This document shows positions 54,528 to 62,800 of a DNA stretch of 64,000 nt, piece by piece. Source of the stretch: Pirellulaceae bacterium (GTDB taxonomy: Bacteria; Planctomycetota; Planctomycetia; Pirellulales; Pirellulaceae); contig JAHBXT010000001.1 of the NCBI GenBank assembly GCA_019636385.1, forward strand, positions 1,302,001 through 1,366,000, read 5' to 3'. Every line of letters starts with the position of its first letter. Within the stretch, counting starts at the first letter, position 1. Under the pieces are notes generated by a model, which searched no databases, was not told the DNA's origin, and was given only the letters and a program-made list of their open reading frames with translations. Position numbers and translations under genes: made by a program.

Positions 54528-55426
54528 GCCTGCTGATCGTCGGTTGTGGGTACGTTGGTAATGAACTCGTCCGCTGGTTGACAAGCAGCGGTTGGCCCAG
54601 CTCTAGCATTTTCACATTGACGCGGACGCAGCAACGAGCCGTGCAGCTAAAGCAGTCGGGAGTAACTCCCGTGATCGGTGATTGGCTGGACTGTGCATCG
54701 CTGCCTGAATTGCCGCCGGTCGCACATGTGCTGGTTAGCGTACCGCATCGCGCTGTCTCGACCGCCGCCCTGAGCCTAAAACCAACCCCTGACGACTATC
54801 AGCATGTCGTTGGCCTGCAGAATCTTCACCAGCGATTGACTGAACGAACGACGCCTCAGTGCGCCGCACCACATTGGATCTACTTGAGTACAACTGGAGT
54901 TTACGGCCAAACGGATCCGGGCGATCGAGTTGATGAGGACTCGCGGGTTTCGCCGCTGCGCACGGGGGCACGCATAGCATGGTCAGCAGAACGCTGGTTC
55001 AACGAGCATCGACGGCAGTGCCCCTCGACCGTTCTCAGACTGGCTGGAATTTACGGCCCTGGTCGTATACCGCTCATGGACACATTACGAGGTGGACAAC
55101 CACTGGCTGGACCTGCCGAGGGGCTGTTGAATCTGATTCACGTCACCGATATTGCTCGCGCCATTGATTGGCTGATCACCGCCGAGAATCCGCGCTCGTT
55201 ATACCTTCTATCCGATGGTCATCCCGTAGCTCGTAGCGACTTCTACGGCTACATAGCAAAAATGCAACAACTACCTCCTCCGCAATTTGCTCCTGCAGAA
55301 CCCCTAGCTCCTGGTTCACGACGCGGCGGCAACAAGCGCGTCGATGCCAGCCGATTCTGGACCGATTCTGGATTGACTCCCATGTACCCCGATTACCGTA
55401 GCGGATTGACGGCAATCATACAGTAG
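54524..55426 (+). CDS. NAD(P)-dependent epimerase/dehydratase-like (extended SDR) protein
   Basis: The 300-residue product has the N-terminal dinucleotide-binding motif LLIVGCGYVGNELVRWL and the later IYLSTTGVYGQ strand. The usual YxxxK catalytic pair is not visible; the segment reads ARIAWSAERWF, as in YeeZ-like atypical SDR proteins. It overlaps the S41 protease stop by 4 bases. Its stop is directly followed by the remnant of a P-type ATPase on the other strand. Substrate is unknown. Confidence 0.86.
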   Translation: MSLLIVGCGYVGNELVRWLTSSGWPSSSIFTLTRTQQRAVQLKQSGVTPVIGDWLDCASLPELPPVAHVLVSVPHRAVSTAALSLKPTPDDYQHVVGLQNLHQRLTERTTPQCAAPHWIYLSTTGVYGQTDPGDRVDEDSRVSPLRTGARIAWSAERWFNEHRRQCPSTVLRLAGIYGPGRIPLMDTLRGGQPLAGPAEGLLNLIHVTDIARAIDWLITAENPRSLYLLSDGHPVARSDFYGYIAKMQQLPPPQFAPAEPLAPGSRRGGNKRVDASRFWTDSGLTPMYPDYRSGLTAIIQ

Positions 55427-55429
55427 TTG

Positions 55430-55706
55430 TCAGCCGCCGCGCGGTATTCCTGCCAGAACCCCAATAGCAAACTTATCAGCACGATAAGCAGAATGATAAT
55501 TGCGTCAACAGAATCCTGCAGAAAGCAGGACAACGAAGCCGCCCTAATCAGTATCAACGTGACAGGACTTTTCAATTGATTCAAAAAGCAGCGCAATGGC
55601 GAGGACTGCCACCGCCTGAGTGCTTGATGCGATCTGTGATCCAACGCGCCAAAGCTTCGTCACTGCTCAAACCGCCGTCGTTTGATCCCAGCGCCGACGT
55701 GAGCTC
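55430..55706 (-). pseudogene. Decayed N-terminal fragment of a P-type cation ATPase (MgtA/PMCA-like)
   Basis: On the minus strand two frames together spell the start of a P-type ATPase. The first frame gives LTSALGSNDGGLSSDEALARW, a cation-ATPase N-terminal domain. A frameshift near 55620 moves to a second frame giving SSPLRCFLNQLKSP, then VDAIIILLIVLISLLLGFWQ and EYRAA, which match the TM1-TM2 hairpin of these pumps. Homology stops at about 55436, next to the SDR stop codon, so more than 85% of the pump is missing. The 83-residue frame at 55393-55644 is therefore not a functional gene. It is most likely the relic of a deletion. Confidence 0.8.
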
Positions 55707-55768
55707 TGTGCCGCGTTGACTCTAATAGTTAGCAAACTTCGAGCCCATGCTTCAAACACAACTCAAGC

Positions 55769-58723
55769 TCAATAATGAAGCTGGGCAGTTGTTGGACGAG
55801 CCATAGGTCGATGAAGGATGTTTATGATAGCCAGTGCCAGGTAGAGCAAAAACATCGAGCTAGGCTCGGGGACCATACTGTAACGCAGGTCAACGTACGA
55901 ATCACCATAAATCAAATCCCAGTAACCTTCAAGCTCTGGCAATGACAGGTGATGGAATTGCCCCAAGACCTTGCCATTGTTCGTGGCATCGATCAATCGG
56001 AACATATCTCCGGTCTGTGGAAGATAGTCCCCCAGTAAGCTCACCAGCAACTGTCCATCGAGGTGGACATAGTTCTGGCTGCGAAGCTGATCGTGTTGCG
56101 TTCCCGGCATAAGCCCACCGAGCTGAAGTATGAGGTTGCCGGTCTCGTATTGAAAGAACTCACCGGATAGATCCATAGTGCCAGTATTGTCATCATGGCC
56201 GACCACCAACTGGCCGTGATTCTCCAGCAGGTTGATGAAGGCTCCGTGACCACTGATAGTGCCATGATTGACCAGTCGGGAACCTTGTACCGAAGGCCGT
56301 GTATGGTGGACCCAATTGAGATTGAGCCGGCCCTTTTCAGTAATTGACCAATAACTGGGCAAGTCAAGCCCGCTCTGATTGTCAGCTCCGATCAGCACGT
56401 CCAAGTGGCCACTGTTCAGATCAATGGTGTCTCCAAAGCCTTCCACTGTCGGTACGCCCAGTTGATCTGGCAGCCCGATGCGACCGGCGCGAATCGTCAA
56501 CGTGGTCTGCGGATCGACGCGGGTTGAGGAATCGGTAATGGTCGAAGCATCCCAATTGAAATATCCGGTGGTAATGGTCGTGTTTCCCGTGACATGAGAT
56601 TTGCCGTAGGTCTGGAAGAGCGTTTCCTGAGTCAGTGCAGTTGACGTAGTAACACTGCCACCTTCGTAGGTCAATTGCTGGCCTAGCATATTCATGGTCA
56701 CAAAGGACCCAGGACCTCCGTCTAGATTCAGTGTAGACCCCTGGCCAAACACGAAGTCAGAGTGAATCGAGGCCGTGCCCTTTTTAACATCGATCAGTCC
56801 CTCATTCCTGAGCAACGAACCTTTGATGCGCGACTGATCATACATGTCGATTTGCCCGGCAGAGCCCCACTGCGGCCAGATGGGCGAGTTGATGGTCATA
56901 TTCAATTCGGCATTGTGTCCAATCTGCAAGTCTCCACGGAAGCGATTATCATCGTTGATAAACGAAGTCGTCAGCGTCCATGTTTTGTGGCCTCCAATTG
57001 TGAGCTTATTGTTATCATCCTTTCCGTCCAGGTCGATGCGCCCGAAAGTCATTCCGACATTGGCGTTGATAGCCACGGGAGCGTTGTATACGAGTGTGCC
57101 AGCCGACGAGTATGAATGAGAGAGTGCCCAATCGGAAGCACCTCGAAAGTCTATTGTTCCACCGGACTTGATTGCAAAATCTCCTTCCGCCACCACAATA
57201 TTATGGAAGTCGATGATGGCGTAGACGTCCGAATCAACTTCCGTGTTGCCTCGCATGATGAGTGCATTCGCAGGGTGAGTGGACATAAGCACAGCAGACT
57301 CGGTGTTCTGTGCGCCAGCCTCAAAATATGTCTTAGAACCCTTGTCCAAATACAGGTTGCCGATGTCTTCTTTGAAGTTGATCGAGCGACCTTCCGCGAC
57401 TCGCATTTTTCCGACGAACTTCTCGAAGTCGCCGGCGGCAAAGACCAAGTCTCCGGACAAGGCTTCGATACTGCCGAAATTGTTAGAACCACTGAGATTC
57501 ATCTTGGTCGAAGCGTTCGAGTCGACGACCAATGTGCCTCCCTTGGCCGAGATTCGGCCATTATTGTCCAGCTCTTTCTGAATAGAGAGTTTACCGTGAC
57601 CTTGCAGCGCGACGCCTGGATCGGCGATCAACATTTGAGTTACGAGATGTCCGCCGTCAAGAGTGACTTTGGAGCCTACGGTATCCAATGCCAGGATGCC
57701 TCCGATATTTGTGCTGCTCTGTGGCTTGACAATTATCTCTGACTCCCCATCGACTAATGCATCACTGACTACATTGAGATCACCGAACACCGTCAGCTGT
57801 GCCGCACCTGACAGGTCCAGCGATTTTGCGTTAGCTGGTAAGGCTGCCACCACCTCATTGCCAAATCCAATTCTGACGTGCTGCGTCAGATCAGGTGTTT
57901 GACCACCGATCCAATTGAAAGGAGTAGACCAGTTGTTATCTGAGGGCGCAAGAGCATTGCGAGAAAAATCTACTCGATCCAGATGAACGGAGGCGGCACC
58001 CTTTTCGTGGGCATTTACCAATACATCTAATGCGCTGGGCAGGATGCGCGTACCGCTCGTCAAGGTCGTATACATCAGAGACTCTTCAGGCATGATGTGC
58101 CCTTCATTTTCACGGCGAACCTTCACGCCGCTGCGCATTCCAATCCATGGGTCTGGTATAGGAACATCGGGAACAAGTGAATTAAAGCCAATGCCCGATA
58201 AATGTCCCATCTCGTGAAGCATGACCGTCAGCAGGTCAGACCGATTTGTCGCCGAGTCAGAACTTGCGGTAGCCGTGTAACCGTATTCGAGTTCATTAGG
58301 CGGATTTGTTCCTGCAAACCACTGGTTCTTATCTGCGAAGTCAAGGCTGTCGACGTAACTAGTTTGAAACGGTCCGAATTCTTCGTTGACCAAGGGGGTT
58401 GGATCGATGAACCACTGAGCGTTGATTCTGAATTTGATCGAGCCATCGAAATTGTTGGCCACAGCTAACGCAGGACCGTCGAAATCTTCCCAGTGAATGT
58501 TCCAGTGGTAGGTCTCATTTCCGGGGCGTAGCGACATCCACATTGTGGCGGCCGCCTGAGCAATCGATGCCAACTTGCTTCCGTCTGGATCATACGAGGG
58601 ATTGTTTTGCGGATTATCAATCGTAAAAGTAATGTCGATCGCCCTGACAGGCATCGCCGCTTGCAAATACAGGGCTAAACAACCCGCCAATCGGAGACAT
58701 AATCGAAATGAGAGTCGTATCAT
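55769..58723 (-). CDS. Exported PEP-CTERM protein with zinc metalloprotease-like domain
   Basis: The ATG at 58723 opens a signal peptide (LCLRLAGCLALYLQAAMPVRA); a start 126 bases upstream is less likely. In the 984 residues HEMGHLSGIG (170-179) is a zinc-binding HExxH with the downstream Gly of metzincin-like enzymes, though the third His is replaced by Phe. A reprolysin-like fold of about 30-280 is plausible. The remainder is a Gly/Asn/Thr-rich beta-helix like an autotransporter passenger. The C-terminus VPEPSSMFLLYLALAIINILHR matches a PEP-CTERM sorting signal, which anchors or sorts proteins through exosortase. The C-terminus lacks the classic Gly-rich helix but keeps VPEP and a basic tail. 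Confidence 0.83.
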   Translation of the reverse strand: MIRLSFRLCLRLAGCLALYLQAAMPVRAIDITFTIDNPQNNPSYDPDGSKLASIAQAAATMWMSLRPGNETYHWNIHWEDFDGPALAVANNFDGSIKFRINAQWFIDPTPLVNEEFGPFQTSYVDSLDFADKNQWFAGTNPPNELEYGYTATASSDSATNRSDLLTVMLHEMGHLSGIGFNSLVPDVPIPDPWIGMRSGVKVRRENEGHIMPEESLMYTTLTSGTRILPSALDVLVNAHEKGAASVHLDRVDFSRNALAPSDNNWSTPFNWIGGQTPDLTQHVRIGFGNEVVAALPANAKSLDLSGAAQLTVFGDLNVVSDALVDGESEIIVKPQSSTNIGGILALDTVGSKVTLDGGHLVTQMLIADPGVALQGHGKLSIQKELDNNGRISAKGGTLVVDSNASTKMNLSGSNNFGSIEALSGDLVFAAGDFEKFVGKMRVAEGRSINFKEDIGNLYLDKGSKTYFEAGAQNTESAVLMSTHPANALIMRGNTEVDSDVYAIIDFHNIVVAEGDFAIKSGGTIDFRGASDWALSHSYSSAGTLVYNAPVAINANVGMTFGRIDLDGKDDNNKLTIGGHKTWTLTTSFINDDNRFRGDLQIGHNAELNMTINSPIWPQWGSAGQIDMYDQSRIKGSLLRNEGLIDVKKGTASIHSDFVFGQGSTLNLDGGPGSFVTMNMLGQQLTYEGGSVTTSTALTQETLFQTYGKSHVTGNTTITTGYFNWDASTITDSSTRVDPQTTLTIRAGRIGLPDQLGVPTVEGFGDTIDLNSGHLDVLIGADNQSGLDLPSYWSITEKGRLNLNWVHHTRPSVQGSRLVNHGTISGHGAFINLLENHGQLVVGHDDNTGTMDLSGEFFQYETGNLILQLGGLMPGTQHDQLRSQNYVHLDGQLLVSLLGDYLPQTGDMFRLIDATNNGKVLGQFHHLSLPELEGYWDLIYGDSYVDLRYSMVPEPSSMFLLYLALAIINILHRPMARPTTAQLHY

Positions 58724-59281
58724 GTTTTCGCTTTCAAATTCAGTATTGACTGTACTAAGCAGCGAGGTCTCCTGGTCACCGTCACCATTCCATCTGCTTC
58801 TCCGAAGGAGTGGGGCGGCATTAAGCGAACACCCGGTCGCCGTTCCCACGGTTGCTTCAGCCGAACATTGCCCATCTGCTATATGACATAGCGAAATTCG
58901 CTTACCAATCCGCCTCAGAAGGTGAATAGATTTCTGAAAACGTGCAAATGTCAGTTCGCCGGGCGCGCCTTATCAACTAACGCGAAGAGACCTGTCTGGC
59001 TAAGACAATGGCGATTGCCAGCGTTCTTGCTGAGATAGATGCCCAGCGATTAGGGCGGGCAATTGCCGTACTTCGCAGAGCCTGTGGTACAGAATGAAAA
59101 CGAAGATGGATTGCACCCCCAATTCAGTTCGCCTGCCGAGCAACCGTTTTAGAGGATTTTGGCCATTAGCGATGCTATACTGAAGGTAGATCTAGGACAT
59201 CGATACAGCGGAATGGGGCAATGCTCTTCCAGCAATTCACCATACTCATGGCGTATTCTGCGACAATTGGAGTTTAGAGGA
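58724..59281. other. Divergent promoter region between the PEP-CTERM and ECF sigma genes
   Basis: About 560 bases without a convincing gene. An extended -10 element, TGCTATACT (59173-59181), lies about 100 bases before the ECF sigma ATG, without a clear -35. A frame that starts at 59159 continues into the sigma gene but lacks a ribosome site. Confidence 0.4.
59173..59181 (+). promoter_or_regulatory. Extended -10 promoter element
   Basis: TGCTATACT fits the TGnTATAAT pattern with one mismatch. It could serve the ECF sigma/kinase operon. No -35 matching the consensus stands 17 bases upstream. Confidence 0.3.
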
Positions 59282-59887
59282 ATGGAAGATGTCCACCGAA
59301 TCCAACAATGGCTCAGCGAGGCTCAGGCTGGGTCGAACGATGCTCTAGGACAGGCTTTGGAGGCGTGCCGTGCCTACCTGTTGCTGGTCGCCGAGCGCGA
59401 ACTGGACCCGGCTTTGCGCGCCAAGGGCGGCGCATCCGACATTGTTCAGGAAACCTTTATCGAAGCTCAGCGGGCGTTCTCGCGCTTTTCGAGTACCTCC
59501 CATGATCAATTTCTGGCTTGGTTACGCGCGATGCTGCTGAACAATGTCACCGATTTTCGTCGCAAGTATAGAGGCACACAAAAGCGGAATTCGGATCGCG
59601 AAGTGGCCCTCGATGCTGGTCCATCTTCCTCCGATTGGCGCAGTCGGTTGGCGTCGGATGCCCCAACGGCCAGCGGTGAGTTCACGCAACAGGAAACACT
59701 ACTCGAGATTCAAGCGGCTTTGGAGCAATTGCCTGAGGATTATCGACTAGTGATTGCTTATCGTTACGAAGAGAACTGTTCCTTTGAAGAGATTGCCCTG
59801 CGAATGCAGCGGACCCCTAACGCCGTCCAAAAACTATTTGCCAGGGCCATCGATCGGCTGCAGGCGATGATCGAGCGCGAGTTATGA
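59282..59887 (+). CDS. ECF-type RNA polymerase sigma factor
   Basis: The ATG at 59282 is chosen because GGAG and AGAGG lie just upstream; 201 residues result. Region 2 is seen as DIVQETFIEAQRAFSRF, and region 4 as LEQLPEDYRLVIAYRYEENC with the HTH SFEEIALRMQRTPNAVQKLF. The protein lacks regions 1 and 3, as expected for ECF factors. Its stop overlaps the kinase gene start (ATGATG), as in many planctomycete ECF/kinase pairs. The kinase probably controls the sigma factor or responds to the same signal. Confidence 0.92.
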   Translation: MEDVHRIQQWLSEAQAGSNDALGQALEACRAYLLLVAERELDPALRAKGGASDIVQETFIEAQRAFSRFSSTSHDQFLAWLRAMLLNNVTDFRRKYRGTQKRNSDREVALDAGPSSSDWRSRLASDAPTASGEFTQQETLLEIQAALEQLPEDYRLVIAYRYEENCSFEEIALRMQRTPNAVQKLFARAIDRLQAMIEREL

Positions 59888-62800
59888 TGGACGACACTCA
59901 TCTTTCGGACGATGAAGTTCGACAATTGCTGGAATGGGATGAAGCCCTGGCCCGCGGCGCAGACGCTCCTGCCAGTCATACGCCCCCCGCTGCAGGCGAC
60001 TCTCGGTTAGTAAAACAGATCCGCTGCATGAAGTTATTGCGCCAGGCCTGCGGCAGACGGGTCTCGATCATTGCTGGCCAGCACGACCATCGCAAGACGC
60101 TGGCAAACTCGACGGCGTCAACCGTAACCCCTCTGGCAGCCGACCTGCCGAGTCTGGCGTCGAACTCGTTCCCCGCAGCCTTGGGCAAGTATGAATTGAG
60201 GGATGAAATTGGGCGAGGCGGTTACGGAGTCGTCTTCCTGGCCTATGACCGAACGGTGAGCCGCGAAGTGGCTTTGAAGGTTCCTCATGCCGGAGTGCTG
60301 ATGCGCGAGGAATTGCTGATGCGCTTTCGCATCGAAGCCCGAGCTGCCGCAGTGCTCGACCACCCCAATATTGTGCCGGTGTACGATGCTGGCAATATAG
60401 GTCCGGTCGCCTATATTGCCTCAGCCTATTGCCCGGGAATCAGTCTGCACGAATGGCTGAGCGAAAACTCTTCACCCGCCGCTCCGCGACAGGCAGCCGA
60501 ATTGGCGCTTTGTCTGGCCCAGGCGATTCAGCACGCCAATGAGCGCGGCGTGTTTCATCGCGACTTGAAACCAGCCAACATTCTGCTTCAGCCCATTAAA
60601 ACGTTGTCTCCGCACCTGGATCAGAATCATGCAGCGCGACGCGCCCAAGCGGTGGCGGTAGCTCGGCACAGTGCGCTATCAGCTTTGATTCCCAAGATAA
60701 CAGATTTTGGATTGGCCAAGTTGTTGGACCAGCCGCAGGCAACGCTCAGTGGATCGATCTTAGGAACGCCGGCATACATGGCACCGGAGCAGGCCAGCGG
60801 ACAATCCAAGACATCGACATCGCGAGTCGATGTTTATGCTCTGGGGGCCATCCTGTATCAGCTTCTTTCCGGCAATGTCCCGTTCGAAGGGCAATCTCCA
60901 TTAGAAACGCTTCACCGAGTTATCCATGAGTCTCCGATGCCTATTCGTACACTTCGGCCCAGTGTTTCGAAGGACCTGGAAACCATTTGCCTGAAGTGTC
61001 TCGAAAAAGATCCTGGACAGCGGTATACATCTGCCGGGCAATTGGCCGAAGACCTTCAGCGGTATTTGAATCATGAACCTATTTTAGCAAGACCTGCGTC
61101 AGCCTCCGAACAATTGCTCCGACTTTTTCGTCGCAAGCCACTGGCTAGCAGCCTAGTGGTGGCGCTGGCCTGTGCCATTGTGATCGGACTAGCCACCGTT
61201 TCGTTTCTGTTGAAACAATCGGAAGTGCGGCGCGTGCAGATACAACAGGCACTAAACGAGACCGCGGCGGCAAATGAATTGGCCAGTCAGCGGCAACGCA
61301 TTAGCCAAAAACTATTGTATTTAAACAGCATATCGCTGGCTGACCGAGAGAGCACTGTCAATCTGTCCCATGCTCGGCAGGAGTTGATCAAGTGTGATCC
61401 GCAGCTGCGCCATTGGGAATGGGATTACCTATGGAAGAAATGCAATCCGGAGCTGTTGGACCTTTCGGGCCACCGCCAGGCAACTCGCGTCTGCCGTTTC
61501 AGCCCGGATGGGAAGTTGATCGCGTCTGGTAGCGGCAGTTGGGGACTACCTCAGGCGGGCGAGGTCATTGTCCGTGACAGTCAGACTGGTCGTATCATCT
61601 GGGAATTCAATGAGCATATTGGGCAGATTACGGGCTTAGCGTTTCACCCACATCACCATTGGCTGGTCTCATCGGATCAAAGCTGGCGCAGCGATCAGCA
61701 TGGCAAGACTGTAGTCTGGGACCTGGAGAATGGGCAGTATGTGACCGCGCTGCGACTGGCGCGCAGCACCCACGACGTCCAGTTTGACCCCAGCGGAGAT
61801 TATCTGGCTACGGCAGGTTTCGATGGTCGCGTTAGAATCTTCCGCACAGAAGGTTGGCGGCTGGTGCGGACGATCGTGCATCACAACAATAGCGTCCACG
61901 AAATCAGTTTTCATCCCTCCGGCAAGCTGCTGGCTACGGCCGGGCGCGATGGACGGATGGGTGTATTCGAAGTTCAAACTGGCAAATTGATCTACGAACA
62001 AGATGATCTCAACGACGCTCGCTGCGTCTCGTTCAACGCCGATGGATCGCTACTGGCTTGCTCGACCTTCGATGGATATTTGCTGATTTGGAGAACCAGC
62101 GATTGGAACCTCTTGGCCAGACGTTACTCTTCATCGGGCAGAATTGGCAGCATGTCATTCTGTCCTGATGGTGACTCTGTGTTGGTCACCACGCTCAGTG
62201 GCTCCACTGAACTATGGAATGCATTGACCGGCCACGTTAGCTTCTCAGTTCCGGGGCACTATCCGGGTACCCTTTACGCTACGACTAGCCCGACAGGAGA
62301 TCTGATCGCGACTTGTGGCTTCGATGCTCAACTGAAAATCTGGAGCTTGACATCCAACTCAGACTCGAAGGTGTCGCGTGTGCAAAACGCGTATGTCAGT
62401 GATGTTGTAGTCATTCCCGGCACCCGAGCAATTGCTACTGGCGTTACCAAGAACCTGTCGTTTGTGGGAGCCGGAGACGGCGACTATGCAATTCGAATCT
62501 TTGATCGGGCAGAGGGAAAGATCACACGATTACTTGCTGGTCACACTGACTGGACAACCAAGTTGGATGTATCGGCAGACGGCCTTTACCTCGCGTCGGC
62601 CAGCCTGGATGGTAACGTCAAGCTCTGGCAGATCGAGACGGGCGAGTGTCTACAAACCTTCATCGGTCATCATGGCCCAGTAACCGATGTGGTCTTCGGA
62701 TCGTCCACTGTACTCGCTTCAGCCGGCCAAGACGGCTCCGTTAAGCTGTGGCATACGGAAACCGGAGAAATGATCGCGGATCATTCCTTTGGCAAGGCCC

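Noticed and set aside
55393..55644. 83-residue minus-strand frame as a small membrane protein
   Set aside because: It is the TM1-TM2 piece of a P-type ATPase, with its N-terminal part in another frame; treated as a pseudogene.
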